Assembly: GCF_001434405.1 (NCBI RefSeq)
Contig: NZ_AZFT01000030.1
Coordinates: forward strand, 1,396 to 65,395
Length of the DNA: 64,000 nt
Direction of reading: 5' to 3'
Source of the DNA: Ligilactobacillus apodemi DSM 16634 = JCM 16172
GTDB lineage: Bacteria > Bacillota > Bacilli > Lactobacillales > Lactobacillaceae
Shown here: positions 1 through 9,710 of the stretch, one piece after another
How the letters are laid out: each line of letters begins with the position of its first letter
Numbering within the stretch: position 1 is the first letter of the stretch
Notes under the pieces: generated by a model
The model's input: the letters and a program-made list of their open reading frames with translations, nothing else
Database searches by the model: none
What the model was told of the DNA's origin: nothing
Program-made: the position numbers and the translations under genes

Positions 1-3000
1 ACCTAAATCGGTTTTCACTAATTGTCCCTGTGGACGATATTGATCAGCATCAGTGCCTACTTTCACTTGCACTGACACTTCAGTTTCTGAGCCGTCTGGA
101 TAAGCTACATCTACCGTACCATTTTTCAATCCTGGCGTAGTAACTTCTACCGGCGATACCCAAGCATAAGCTGTATTTTTTGGTAATTCAGATTTATTAG
201 CTATTCCAGCTTCAGCCAATGGGGACTTATTTAAATCCGTCTTTACTAATTGACCTTTAGGCGTATATTGACTAGCTAAGCTACTATTGACCATAAGGGT
301 TACCGGCACAATTAAGTGTGTTCCATCGGCAAAGTTTATATTAACGCTACCACTTACTACTACTGGATATACTTCTTCCAAGGATGGCTGTTTTTGCCAA
401 GTTATCGAAGTAAAACCTGAATTGTGACTAGCTGTAAGATCTGTAGTTTGAACCATCGAACTTGCCCTAGGAATCGAACTATATACCCCTTGGGTCACTG
501 CCTTACCATTATTTGGAGTTGCTCCATAAACGTTGACTGGTACCGACATATTTCCTAAGTTTGAAAATTTACCTAAATCAGGAAAATCAACATTTTCATT
601 ATTTACTCCAATCACAGCATTTTCTTCACTAGAGCTAGTATCATCACTCCCAGTTGGTACAACTGTCGTTAAATCATTATCTTGCCAAGATACCTTAGCA
701 CCCTTTAAAAGGCTACCATCATTTTCATTAACCAAATCTTGCTCTGCATTTATAAAGTAGGTAGCATTTTTAAAATAATCTCCTGTCCTAGGATCCCTTT
801 GATAAGTAGTTAGTGAATCTACCACTTGAGTCGCAGTTGGAAAAATATTACGACCACTTGTCTTATGCGTTACGACCGGAGATACTTCTGCAAATAACGC
901 TCCTTTATCATTAAAAGTGACCTTTGTTGTTCCATCAACAACCGCAATCCCTGCATAAACTGTTTTCTTTTCACCGCTTGAAAATGTAGCTACTACAGGT
1001 ACGTTATACAGACCTACTTTTGTTTGAGCTGTTGGTGCCACAGTCAAAGTTCCATCTGGAGCTACGGTCACCCAGCTAAATTCCTTATTTGGATCAACTA
1101 AGGAATACATAACATCTGTTGGCTTTTCTTTATCTTGGTATTGCACAACTACAGTCTTAGTTTCAGTCTGCATTACAGCTGTTGACTCATATACTGGATG
1201 GTAAGCAATTAAATCTGTGCCCATCACTAGATTACTTGAACCCCACCAATTAAAATAGTTATTAAAATCGTCTTTAGCAGCTTGAGGAGTATCTTGCGCA
1301 AAGCTAACGCTATTTAAGTTCGCCAAACCAAATGGTGTTCCTTCTTTACTTCCGTTGTAATTCATGGAGTAGTCACCTTGCCAATTATTTGAGCTTAAAG
1401 CTTTTATTTTCCACTCATAATTTTTGGCTTGAGACACATTACCATTGCTGTATTTAATATTACCAACTGTGCCATATTTTAACGGGATCGTCTTCTCATT
1501 AGTAGCTGAGACCGTGATTTTATTATCTTTTCCTTCTAAACGGAAAAGCATCCCTTTTTGTCTACCTGTCCGAACCATCTTAAATAGCTTAGGATCAACC
1601 ACATTCACTCGATTGACCGTAGCTACCCCGTACATTGCGACCATTCCTAATGGATAGATCGGTGAATTAGCGTCATCTGTTATCCCTAAATAGTCATAGT
1701 AATAATCAAGCGTGCCATACATACTATCCATTTGCAGACCATCTTCTAAATCTAAAGTTCCTTGATCGACATTTAAAGCAGTCGAGCCATTATTTGCACC
1801 AGTACCACCATACGAGATCAACGGGGTTGCTGCTTGTTTAGATCTTACATCCATTTTACGGACGATTTTCAAAGTCGCATTTTTATTAATGTTTAAGTTA
1901 CCATGGACATTACCAGTCAATAAGTCGGTATTATCTGGACTGAGTTTACTATTCCAATTTAAAGTGATCACGCCTGAGTGTGCTCCAGCTCCACTAGCTG
2001 AAATACCAGCATTAGTGCCACCATTGTTATCTTGATAGGTATTGATCAGTAATTTTGAGCCTTCATTTAGCACTAAATTATCAGGATCCCACACTGCACT
2101 TGACACACCATGCCCCATATTTAAAGTGACTTTAGCATCTTTCATCAACCCAAATACATGATTATCATTGATAAAATAGACACCACGAGTATTAGGGGAA
2201 TCGGTTGCGTTAACGGTCAATGTACCACTAACTTTAAGATCACCAGCAGCTGTTGCAGGGGCACCTAACACAAGCGCAGCTACTACACCATTTGAGGTTT
2301 GATCTTTAGAAGTTGCATTGACTGTTAGATCACCAGCAATATTGGCCGTACCATTATTGACATAAACAGCTGTCGAACCATTGACCAAGTAACCCGAAGT
2401 ACCACCACTTGGCACAGCAACTCCACTTGCGGTCGTATTAGCATTAACTGTTAAGCTTGCCCCTTTTTCTACATTCAAAGAACCTGCATAAAGATTCCGG
2501 AAGCGGTTACCATAACTGTTATTAGTAGTCAAATTGACTTGCGAACCCGCCTTAGCTGTTACAACACCACTGACATACAGATTTTGCGGAGTATTAGTAT
2601 TTGATACGGACGATGCTAAATCTACTTTACCAGCTAAATTAACATTATTAGCGGTCACAGTCGGTTGAGCTGAACTAACTGGCGCAGTAGCTTTAGACGT
2701 TACATCGGTCAAATTGACAGTAGCATTCGGAACATAAGCTAAAACCCCATTACCATCATTAGTAACTTGCTCAAAATTTACAGTCGCATCAGTGCCATTA
2801 TTTTGAAATCTAACGACTCCATGCCCTTGATAATTATTTGTCAGCAAATGTAAATTCTTAAAGGTGAGATTCCATTTTTTATTGGTATTTGCCGTTGTGC
2901 TGTAAAAATAAAGTGACGAATTTCCCATATCTAGAGTTGCATTTTGCCCGTCAGTCTTATTTCCCCAAATAGTAACGTTACGTGCTACTCCACTATTATT

Positions 3001-3777
3001 GACGGAAACATCACTATTTGTTGTATTTTTTAAATCTTGATCTAAAACGATCTCACTGACCGCTTTATTATTTAAAGCAGTTTGAAATTGCGTCATATTC
3101 GACACATGACTTGCAGTTACACTAGGCGTCGCCGTCTCAGGTTGAACTACTGTTGGTTGCGCTGGTTGGGCGGTCGCTGCTTGTGGTTGTTTTGCAGCTG
3201 ACGTTGGTGTAGGCGCAGTCGATGTTGGTTGTGGCGTTGTTGCTACCGTTGCCTTTGGTGCTGGTGAACTTGTGACTGGCGTTGGCGCTGACTGTGAATC
3301 TACTTCCGCTGAGGTTGCTGCAACTGCTGGCGCCTGTGTTGGCGTAGTTGTTGCTGTAGCATTTGTTTGTGGTGTCGTAGCCACTGACTGCGATGCTACC
3401 GGTGCCTTTTGCTCAGGTGCAGTAACTTCTTTAGCTGCCGTTGCTTGACTAGCTTGTGCTGATGATTGTTGTGACTGTTCAGCTGGCGTATTAACTGTTG
3501 TAGCTGCAACTGAGGTTACTTTTGGCTCAGACGTTGCCTGCTTTTCACCTAAAGTTGCTGTCTGTGCCTGAGCTGTAGTTGACGCTTGCGGTTGACTTTG
3601 TGTTGGCTGCTCATTACCCGTTTGATCAGCCAGAACACTATTTGAACCTGCATAAACTGCAAAAGTTGTCCCGATCAAGACTGATGCTACCCCAATAGTG
3701 AATTTCTTGATCGCAAATCTTTGGCGCTTAGATGCCATTTTTTGTATACGTAAATTATGATTGTTTTTTGAGAGCAT
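1..3777 (-). CDS. YSIRK-type surface adhesin with pectate-lyase-like region and Rib-like repeats (3' end outside window)
   Basis: The reading frame is open from an ATG at 3777 to base 1, giving 1259 codons; the C-terminus, presumably with an LPxTG signal, lies beyond the left edge. Residues about 21-45 carry the YSIRK/GxxS signal pattern (RFAIKKFTIGVASVLIG), followed by a low-complexity Thr/Ala/Gln/Pro region to about residue 225. The long middle part is rich in short N/T/V-rich strands of the type seen in right-handed beta-helix, pectate-lyase-like adhesive domains. The last part visible has two units containing QYxPxGQLVKTDL; one includes the Rib/alpha motif YPDGSETEVSVQV. A GGGGAAG ribosome site precedes the ATG. 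Known role of such proteins: wall-anchored adhesion or aggregation. The ligand cannot be inferred. The gene stands alone and diverges from the acetyltransferase gene. Confidence 0.85.
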   Translation of the reverse strand, partial: MLSKNNHNLRIQKMASKRQRFAIKKFTIGVASVLIGTTFAVYAGSNSVLADQTGNEQPTQSQPQASTTAQAQTATLGEKQATSEPKVTSVAATTVNTPAEQSQQSSAQASQATAAKEVTAPEQKAPVASQSVATTPQTNATATTTPTQAPAVAATSAEVDSQSAPTPVTSSPAPKATVATTPQPTSTAPTPTSAAKQPQAATAQPAQPTVVQPETATPSVTASHVSNMTQFQTALNNKAVSEIVLDQDLKNTTNSDVSVNNSGVARNVTIWGNKTDGQNATLDMGNSSLYFYSTTANTNKKWNLTFKNLHLLTNNYQGHGVVRFQNNGTDATVNFEQVTNDGNGVLAYVPNATVNLTDVTSKATAPVSSAQPTVTANNVNLAGKVDLASSVSNTNTPQNLYVSGVVTAKAGSQVNLTTNNSYGNRFRNLYAGSLNVEKGASLTVNANTTASGVAVPSGGTSGYLVNGSTAVYVNNGTANIAGDLTVNATSKDQTSNGVVAALVLGAPATAAGDLKVSGTLTVNATDSPNTRGVYFINDNHVFGLMKDAKVTLNMGHGVSSAVWDPDNLVLNEGSKLLINTYQDNNGGTNAGISASGAGAHSGVITLNWNSKLSPDNTDLLTGNVHGNLNINKNATLKIVRKMDVRSKQAATPLISYGGTGANNGSTALNVDQGTLDLEDGLQMDSMYGTLDYYYDYLGITDDANSPIYPLGMVAMYGVATVNRVNVVDPKLFKMVRTGRQKGMLFRLEGKDNKITVSATNEKTIPLKYGTVGNIKYSNGNVSQAKNYEWKIKALSSNNWQGDYSMNYNGSKEGTPFGLANLNSVSFAQDTPQAAKDDFNNYFNWWGSSNLVMGTDLIAYHPVYESTAVMQTETKTVVVQYQDKEKPTDVMYSLVDPNKEFSWVTVAPDGTLTVAPTAQTKVGLYNVPVVATFSSGEKKTVYAGIAVVDGTTKVTFNDKGALFAEVSPVVTHKTSGRNIFPTATQVVDSLTTYQRDPRTGDYFKNATYFINAEQDLVNENDGSLLKGAKVSWQDNDLTTVVPTGSDDTSSSEENAVIGVNNENVDFPDLGKFSNLGNMSVPVNVYGATPNNGKAVTQGVYSSIPRASSMVQTTDLTASHNSGFTSITWQKQPSLEEVYPVVVSGSVNINFADGTHLIVPVTLMVNSSLASQYTPKGQLVKTDLNKSPLAEAGIANKSELPKNTAYAWVSPVEVTTPGLKNGTVDVAYPDGSETEVSVQVKVGTDADQYRPQGQLVKTDLG

Positions 3778-3978
3778 AATACCATCTTCCCCGTTCTGTA
3801 AAATATGCTTCCCTAAAAAACATCCTGCCTATCAAATATTGTTATAAAACTATTTTTATGGTAATACAACTTTTTATCCGGAAAAAATGTTGGTTAGTTC
3901 TATAAATATGTTTTTATACAATAAATAATATACAACTTAAATTGTTATATATTTATTGCTTGTTATTTTAAAATTAGA

Positions 3979-4006
3979 TTGACACGCTAGATGCGTTGGA
4001 TACAAT
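3979..4006 (+). promoter_or_regulatory. Sigma-A promoter of the acetyltransferase gene
   Basis: TTGACA at 3979-3984 and TACAAT at 4001-4006 are separated by 16 bases, followed by AAAAAGGAGA just before the ATG at 4036. The rest of the 3778-4035 intergenic space is very AT-rich and should also hold the promoter of the divergent adhesin, which I could not place. Confidence 0.65.
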
Positions 4007-4035
4007 ATAAATAAGCTACAAAAAGGAGACTCACG

Positions 4036-4662
4036 ATGAAAAAAAGTAAAGACGATAAGATGTTATTACTCAAAGACCATGTGACTGCCAGTAATATAAA
4101 AGTTGGCGACTACACATACTATGGGACAGATGGGCAAAAAGATGTTGTTTTTGACCGTGATAATGTTTTGTATAATTTCCCTGGTCACGGTGATTTGATC
4201 ATCGGTAAATTTACTTCGATCGCAAACGGCGTCGAAATCATCATGGGGGCTGCCAACCACCCGATTCAGAGTTTCTCGACCTATATTTTTGGTGAATACT
4301 CTGAAGAATGGCTCCACAAACAAGGGATGACGAAAAAAGATATGCCTGATAAGGGCGATACGATCATTGGTAATGACGTTTGGATCGGACGCCAAGCAAT
4401 GATCATGCCTGGCGTTACGATCGGTAATGGTGCGATCATTGGTGCCCGTTCGCTAGTTACTAAAGATGTGCCACCATATGCGATCGTCGGGGGAAATCCA
4501 GCCAAAGTCATCCGCTACCGGTTTGATGAAGAAACGATCAATTTCTTAGAAGACTTAAAATGGTGGGACTTCTCGCCAGAACAACTGGAAGAAGCGATCC
4601 CTTATCTTAGCACACTAGATTTAAAGACAGTCAAAGAAAAACTATTAGCTATTAAAGGTTAA
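4036..4662 (+). CDS. Vat/CatB-family (xenobiotic) O-acetyltransferase, hexapeptide repeat
   Basis: The 208-residue protein has the left-handed beta-helix hexapeptide pattern (IGNDVWIGRQAMIMPGVTIG, about residues 115-134). It also has the family loop with the putative catalytic His in GAANHP near residue 75. This matches the type B chloramphenicol / streptogramin A acetyltransferase group (Vat, CatB), which moves acetyl from acetyl-CoA to a hydroxyl group. Length is typical of the family. Many chromosomal members in lactobacilli have no proven antibiotic substrate, so a resistance role is not established. It is monocistronic, with its own sigma-A promoter and a hairpin terminator. RBS AAAAGGAGA precedes the ATG by a normal distance. 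Confidence 0.8.
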   Translation: MKKSKDDKMLLLKDHVTASNIKVGDYTYYGTDGQKDVVFDRDNVLYNFPGHGDLIIGKFTSIANGVEIIMGAANHPIQSFSTYIFGEYSEEWLHKQGMTKKDMPDKGDTIIGNDVWIGRQAMIMPGVTIGNGAIIGARSLVTKDVPPYAIVGGNPAKVIRYRFDEETINFLEDLKWWDFSPEQLEEAIPYLSTLDLKTVKEKLLAIKG

Positions 4663-4670
4663 ACAAACAA

Positions 4671-4706
4671 GGCCCCAGTCAAAAATTTTGACTGGGGTCA
4701 TTTTGT
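4671..4706. terminator. Bidirectional hairpin terminator
   Basis: The inverted repeat CCCCAGTCAAAA / TTTTGACTGGGG is followed by TCATTTTGT. It lies between the acetyltransferase gene (plus) and the 3' end of the broken regulator (minus) and can serve both. Confidence 0.7.
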
Positions 4707-5961
4707 ATTTCCCTGGTTATTATGGTATTGCGTTGCTCGACCAGCACCTATTTTAGTGAGTAAATTCTTCTCTACTAGGTTAGGTAAGATGCGACTGATC
4801 TTACTAGCACTCAAATTAGTTTGAGCCACTAATTGTCTTTTAGATAATGGCTTGTCTGCTTCAAATTGTGCCAATACTTGCCATTCATTCGCCGACAAAT
4901 CATCAGCAACATTTAACACAGGTAAAATCACCACCAACGCATTAGGTGTTACTTTAAATTTAGGCGAAACGATTTCATTTACATAGGCTTGTTTAATGCG
5001 TAAAATTCCTGTACCAAACATTTCAATATAATTTAATCTAAAAAATATATTCGCGATGAGCGGATTACGAGGAACTGAAAGATAGCCGCTAAGATACTCC
5101 AGCTTCTGTGATCCCAAAGGGTAACCCACCGGGAGATTTGATCTCTATCCGGTCTTCATACAGTGAAATCAAAATATTCGCACGTTCATCCCAAGCCCGA
5201 TGTACCAAAGCATTCGCCACAGCTTCGCGAAAAGCAACTTCAGGGAGCAATTGTACCTTCTTTCTTGTTGTTCCGCTTATTTGTTCGTATTCATAATACT
5301 TTCGATACTGCTTAAGTGCACCTCTAAATTGAAGCAAGAGCGAGCGCTGTCTAAACGTTTTTCGTTCCATGATCTCATCGATGCTCTTACCAAATCAGAC
5401 TAGATCGACCCCAGTAAAGTCATTTTCATCGGCGAGTAACTCTGCAGCGTGATTATACCCAGCAGGTGAAAGAAGATCTAGCGTCTTCAAAATATCAGGA
5501 GTGAGTTTTTTGATCCCCAGTTTATCTTGTAATTCTTTTTCAAGCGCTGTGAAATGTAGTTCTTTAGTCGATGTTAGCTGCTCATCAAAAGTTTTTTCCA
5601 CGCCTTGTAACGTCAAGCGATTGAGCTCGCCCCGAGAAACTTCGATCGTAGCTGTATCATTTCGTTTATAGGCTTTGCCTTTATATAAATACGGTTTTTC
5701 TAACCCCTCAAATACTTTTAAAGCAATAACGTTATGCGCTTCGATCGTTAACTTAAAATTAGGTCGAGGATCAATGCTATCATTGATCTTATTTTCGATA
5801 TTCAAACAAGTTGCTTTAGGATCTGTGACCCCGACCACTTCACCACTATCTGTGATCCCAAATTTGATGACCCCTGTCTCGTAATTAGCATAAGCGCTGA
5901 CTGTTTTAAGAAAAGTATTGGTGATCTTTTCTTTATATTCGAGTGTCTTTGTCTCTTTCAT
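4698..5961 (-). pseudogene. Broken AlbA_2 / HATPase_c_4 / winged-helix transcriptional regulator
   Basis: Three consecutive pieces of one protein are present. The first (to 5395) is an AlbA_2-like DNA-binding domain (TLEYKEKITNTFLKTVSAYAN). The second (5370-5089) is an HATPase_c_4-like module (FREAVANALVHRAW, IKSPGGLPFG). The third (to 4698) continues with RNPLIANIFFRLNYIEMFGTG and a C-terminal winged helix (LSKRQLVAQTNLSASKISRI). Pieces 1 and 2 share a frame and are split by one TGA at 5392-5394, where homologues usually have Arg (DLV-stop-FGKS); CGA to TGA would explain it. Pieces 2 and 3 differ by one base near 5105-5118. ATG at 5961 behind GGGGTGG is the best start. Two independent lesions argue for a real pseudogene rather than a sequencing error. 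Such proteins are often putative regulators; targets are unknown. Confidence 0.8.
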
Positions 5962-5984
5962 TAGGCCCACCCCTATCTTGTCCA

Positions 5985-6052
5985 AATCGTATCATCGTCG
6001 CAATCTTTTTGCAACGATTACGCTAATCGTCTCACTTTTTTTGCGACGATAA
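5985..6052 (-). promoter_or_regulatory. Repeat-rich operator/promoter of the broken regulator
   Basis: Upstream of the gene, on the minus strand, variants of TCGTCGCAAAAA and of GACGATTA/GACGATGA recur. The flanking pair ATCGTCGCAA / TTGCGACGAT forms an inverted arrangement, with a -10-like GATACGATT close to the gene. This looks like an autoregulatory site of the now broken gene; it is inference from the repeats. Confidence 0.4.
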
Positions 6053-6083
6053 TCTTATTCATCTCACTTCAGTTGACTTATCT

Positions 6084-6110
6084 AAAAAAAGGTAGCCCCG
6101 CCCGGCTACC
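6084..6110 (-). terminator. Terminator of the envelope operon
   Basis: Reading the minus strand, GGTAGCC-loop-GGCTACC is followed by seven T. It lies about 155 bases after the stop of the PTPS-related gene and is the only strong hairpin there. Confidence 0.65.
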
Positions 6111-6264
6111 TCACGATCACCCTCGAAAGGGTAATATAAAATAATACATGATCATTATGACATTGATCAAACCACTTTGAACATCTCTCTAGAATATATT
6201 CCCCAAAAACTCATCCAGCTCTCTAAATCAATGGACTCGTTGAAAGTTTAGAACTCAAGTATGG

Positions 6265-8022
6265 CTATAAATTACTATCGCGCGATACTTTTTTCAATTT
6301 GATAAATGGTGTCACGAGCAAAACAAACCATGTCAGCACGGCAAGACCAAATAAAACATAGTAAGTCTTCTTCATTTCAAAACGGACGGTGATTTTATTC
6401 ACACCACGTTCTAAGTTGACTTGAATTGTTCCGCGCTCACTGATTGTATATGCACTCGTTTGACCATTAACGGAAACTTTTTCGCTCGAATAAGCTACGA
6501 CTGGTAGATCGACCGTGGCCGCATTTTTTAATTTTATTTGATACTCAAGTGCATTAGCTTGTGATCGTGGCGAAACCACCACCGTTTTATGATCGATATA
6601 AGCCTGATGTAAAAGAATACTTTGCGTCTTAGGATTTGTCTCGATCATATTTCCGTCAAATGCAACTTTAGGATAATAATCGGTCTCACCATAAGGAATT
6701 CGATAAGTATAAAGATCATAGTAGTTTCCTTTATCTATGACAGCTCCTTCTGAAGGAATCGCAAATTTATCTGTTGCTTTCTTTAATCGAGTTGTTGCTG
6801 AAACATTATAGAGTCGCTCCAGCACAGGAGTAAGTGTCTGAACATATAAACACATTGCAATACTAAGCACAAACAAGCCTACTAATACTTTTGCTTTACC
6901 TTGGAAATGTCTAAATATGCGCGCCAAGATCAAAGATAAGATAGCCGCCATAAATAATGACGAATAGGTCGTAAATCGATATGGAAACTGGATCACGCCT
7001 AAGATCCTCAGAAGCTTGATCCGAGCTATCTCAGTATATGGGAAAAGATTTGTCGACAACACGATAAAGATCAACCCTAAGATATAGAGACTCAATTCAC
7101 GTTTATCACGGCGTACAAAATACCAACCACCAAGTGCTACTGCAAGTAAAACGATCCCTAGACCACGGTTAGTCGCATAATTTTCTAAAGATGCTTGCCA
7201 TAGATCTTGCATACTATATAAAAATGCAAAGCCAAAACTAGGGGTACCTAAACGCATTTTGATAAAATCTGTCCCAAATGGATATATGAACCAAGCGGTC
7301 AAAAGAAAAGTTACTGTTACACTTTTAAGAAGTGCTATCCATCTTCCTTTTGGAAAATGGCGATCTACTACCAGTCGGCAAAGAAATAAACAAGTAAAAA
7401 GCCCTACTGCAATAACAACACTGATCATGTGACTATAAGTCAGTAAGGCCATCCCTCCTGCCAAAAAGGGCCACTTACGCTGATCGCCCCAGATGACTTC
7501 GTAAAAGCCATACAATGCAAGAGGAACGAAAGTATAGGCGATAAATTCACCTAAAACGTAATTTCTAAGTCCCAAATAAACATGGTAGACCGAGATCGTA
7601 TAAAAAAGGGCAAACATTACCGCCCGCAAGCGATCACGTGAAAAACCATACATAGCATAATATGCACAACTAAGGGTCAAAAACATGAAAAGGCCATACC
7701 AAATATAAAAAGCCATGATCGGATCAAATACGAATCTTAAAAGCGCCCAAGGATATAAAAAGACTGTCGGATAAAATAAGAATGAACCGACACCGCTATT
7801 GTGGAAAGTATGCGTTGCAATAAATGTAAATAACTGTCCCGAACGCAAGTTTTGATAGATCTCTTCTACTCGTGAGAAATGAAAACTACCGTCTGAAGTA
7901 AAGCCACTCAATAATTGCGTCCTGGCTACCCAAAAGGTAAAAAAGAAACTCAAACAACAAAATAATATCAAGATCTCAATATTTCTTTTTGATCTGTTCA
8001 CTTTATCCACCTCGATCATCAA
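6265..8022 (-). CDS. 6-pyruvoyl-tetrahydropterin-synthase-related multispanning membrane protein (GT-C-like)
   Basis: The 585 residues begin with a transmembrane helix and then a Ser/Asp/His-containing loop (GFTSDGSFHFSRVEEI, about 40-55). About ten further helices follow, then a soluble C-terminal beta-rich region and a last membrane helix. The His/Glu loop after helix 1 and the topology resemble the PTPS-related membrane domain (PF10131-type) and YfhO/GT-C glycosyltransferases that modify wall polymers from lipid-linked sugars. The start codon follows the upstream acyltransferase stop directly (TAG then TTG-ATG); ATG at 8019 or GTG at 8001 (behind GAGGTGG) are alternatives. Translational coupling with the acyltransferase suggests joint decoration of a surface glycopolymer. 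The substrate is unknown. Confidence 0.7.
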   Translation of the reverse strand: MMIEVDKVNRSKRNIEILILFCCLSFFFTFWVARTQLLSGFTSDGSFHFSRVEEIYQNLRSGQLFTFIATHTFHNSGVGSFLFYPTVFLYPWALLRFVFDPIMAFYIWYGLFMFLTLSCAYYAMYGFSRDRLRAVMFALFYTISVYHVYLGLRNYVLGEFIAYTFVPLALYGFYEVIWGDQRKWPFLAGGMALLTYSHMISVVIAVGLFTCLFLCRLVVDRHFPKGRWIALLKSVTVTFLLTAWFIYPFGTDFIKMRLGTPSFGFAFLYSMQDLWQASLENYATNRGLGIVLLAVALGGWYFVRRDKRELSLYILGLIFIVLSTNLFPYTEIARIKLLRILGVIQFPYRFTTYSSLFMAAILSLILARIFRHFQGKAKVLVGLFVLSIAMCLYVQTLTPVLERLYNVSATTRLKKATDKFAIPSEGAVIDKGNYYDLYTYRIPYGETDYYPKVAFDGNMIETNPKTQSILLHQAYIDHKTVVVSPRSQANALEYQIKLKNAATVDLPVVAYSSEKVSVNGQTSAYTISERGTIQVNLERGVNKITVRFEMKKTYYVLFGLAVLTWFVLLVTPFIKLKKVSRDSNL

Positions 8023-9105
8023 CTATAATCTCCTCGTTCCTAAATGAACGACTCGTAATAAAAGAGCTTCTAGCTTTTGGACAAGTAACTCTATTCTTAA
8101 TAAGCTAAAAAGTACTTGCCTTAATTTTTCAAGCAATGAACATCCTAAATAGATCAACAAACTTCCACCTACAACATCTACTAATAAGATCAAAGGCGCC
8201 TCTTTTGCAAGTGAGCTAAAACGCCCCTGTATAAGATGTACTGCTACCATGGGTTGTAAGTGGATCAAATAGACCCCAAACGTCAAAGGAGCAAAACCTT
8301 TTATCCATTTGATACTTCGAGGATCAAGTTTGAGGTCTTTGAAGTAAGCTAATAATGCAATTGCCATCAACAGGATCGTGGGCGCCGGATAGTTGACTAA
8401 GACTCGCCCGTGCCCTGCCTCACCACCAAAGGCTAAAAAGCAAATAAAAGAAAGGAGTACAAGTCCACTAAATACCAGTCGATCGGCATGCCATAAGTTC
8501 CAATCATATAAGCGAATATAGCCCCCGATCAAATACAAGACAAGAAGCCATAAAGCGCTGTACCCACTGTTAAGTGCTAGAAAATCTTTGACCCGAAAGA
8601 TAAAGGTCTCGCCAAAAGAAAAGATCATGATCAGCATGAAGAGCATTTTTTGCAATGAAGCTCGACTTAGAGTATTCAAAAGATAGTTCAAAAGCGGTAT
8701 AAAAAGAAAAAGCACAAAATACGCGGAAAAATACCAGTATCTTTGATATGAGATCGGCATAAACATTGCCAGAATATCTTCTTTACTTAGCTTTAGACCA
8801 GGCACTAAAGCTACCACTGCAACATTCAAAACGACTGAATAAAATAAAACTTGTAACCATAAGCGGATGATGTTTTGAGGTTTGTATCGACTCGTAACAC
8901 CTACATACCCCGATATCAAAGCATAGCAATTAACAGCTCCATAACAGATAATGTCAAGCAACCAACTCAATTTATAATTGAACGTTCCTGTTCCTAATTG
9001 TGTAGCTTGACCGATCACGCCCCCAATAAGCAAAACATGATTCAAAACGATCATATACATCGAAACGATCCTGAGTAGATCGATCCCATAATTTCTTTTT
9101 GTCAT
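8023..9105 (-). CDS. Acyltransferase family 3 (OafA/YrhL-type) integral membrane protein
   Basis: The protein has 360 residues and about ten hydrophobic helices. It opens with KRNYGIDLLRIVSMYMIVLNHV, the N-terminal signature of acyltransferase-3, with the conserved His in the first helix. Family members transfer acyl groups, mostly O-acetyl, across the membrane onto exported sugars, teichoic acids or peptidoglycan. It is the first gene of a two-gene operon with the PTPS-related protein, with no gap between stop and start. RBS GGGAGA lies a little far from the ATG at 9105. The acceptor cannot be read from the sequence. Confidence 0.8.
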   Translation of the reverse strand: MTKRNYGIDLLRIVSMYMIVLNHVLLIGGVIGQATQLGTGTFNYKLSWLLDIICYGAVNCYALISGYVGVTSRYKPQNIIRLWLQVLFYSVVLNVAVVALVPGLKLSKEDILAMFMPISYQRYWYFSAYFVLFLFIPLLNYLLNTLSRASLQKMLFMLIMIFSFGETFIFRVKDFLALNSGYSALWLLVLYLIGGYIRLYDWNLWHADRLVFSGLVLLSFICFLAFGGEAGHGRVLVNYPAPTILLMAIALLAYFKDLKLDPRSIKWIKGFAPLTFGVYLIHLQPMVAVHLIQGRFSSLAKEAPLILLVDVVGGSLLIYLGCSLLEKLRQVLFSLLRIELLVQKLEALLLRVVHLGTRRL

Positions 9106-9268
9106 AAATCTACATTTCTCCCTAACTTACTTTTGTGCTATCTTTAGCAGTAAACCAATCTACAAGGTACTTTAGAATAGATAGCGTACTTTTAAATTAT
9201 ACATTAATTCACACTATAGACACTATTAATAATTCCAATAGGAAGTTAAAACCAGTTAATATTTAACC

Positions 9269-9294
9269 TATCGTTATATTTATACTTGACGATA
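9269..9294 (+). promoter_or_regulatory. Possible autoregulatory operator of the XRE regulator
   Basis: TATCGT at 9269-9274 and ACGATA at 9289-9294 form an inverted repeat just before the regulator's ribosome site (AAGGTG). The location fits autoregulation by a small XRE protein. The arms are only six bases, so chance is possible. Confidence 0.35.
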
Positions 9295-9304
9295 AGGTGA
9301 TCTC

Positions 9305-9649
9305 ATGAAAAATAACATCAATATCGGGGATAACATTCGCTTTTTTAGAAAAAAGAGAGGTTATACACAAGAACAATTAGCCGAAAAAAGCTCGTTATCC
9401 TTGAATTTTATCTCTGCTGTCGAGCGTGGTACAAAAGGGATCACGTTCAACAAATTACTACAAATTGCTTCAGCTCTAAATGTCCCTATTACGACTCTAG
9501 TTGCACCCCAAACAAAAACTGAAAAAATTCACTATATTGAAGAATTAGAACACGAGCTTCAACAATTATCTTCCACTGATCAAAAACGACTCGTTCAAAG
9601 TTTCATCACTATCTCAAAAACAGTTCATCGTAATGATCATGAAGATTAA
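9305..9649 (+). CDS. XRE-family helix-turn-helix transcriptional regulator
   Basis: The 114-residue protein has an N-terminal Cro/C1-type HTH (residues 8-62: IRFFRKKRGYTQEQLAEKSS and LSLNFISAVERG), followed by a charged helix with EELEHELQQL that may dimerise. Length and layout match small SinR-like regulators of Firmicutes. It sits alone, convergent with the zinc-ribbon genes and divergent from the acyltransferase operon, so either could be its target. RBS AAGGTG precedes the ATG by a normal distance. A strong hairpin follows the gene. Confidence 0.8.
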   Translation: MKNNINIGDNIRFFRKKRGYTQEQLAEKSSLSLNFISAVERGTKGITFNKLLQIASALNVPITTLVAPQTKTEKIHYIEELEHELQQLSSTDQKRLVQSFITISKTVHRNDHED

Positions 9650-9654
9650 ACCAA

Positions 9655-9697
9655 ATAAAGGTGGTCAACTAAACTAAGTTACCACCTTTATTTTTTA
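9655..9697. terminator. Bidirectional terminator
   Basis: AATAAAGGTGGT / ACCACCTTTATT hairpin followed by T-rich sequence, placed between the convergent XRE gene and the zinc-ribbon gene ending at 9711. Confidence 0.7.
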
Positions 9698-9710
9698 TTA
9701 GGGATATTAG

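Noticed and set aside
5108-5403. Plus-strand frames inside the broken regulator
   Set aside because: They are antisense to recognisable ATPase and winged-helix domains and lack ribosome sites.
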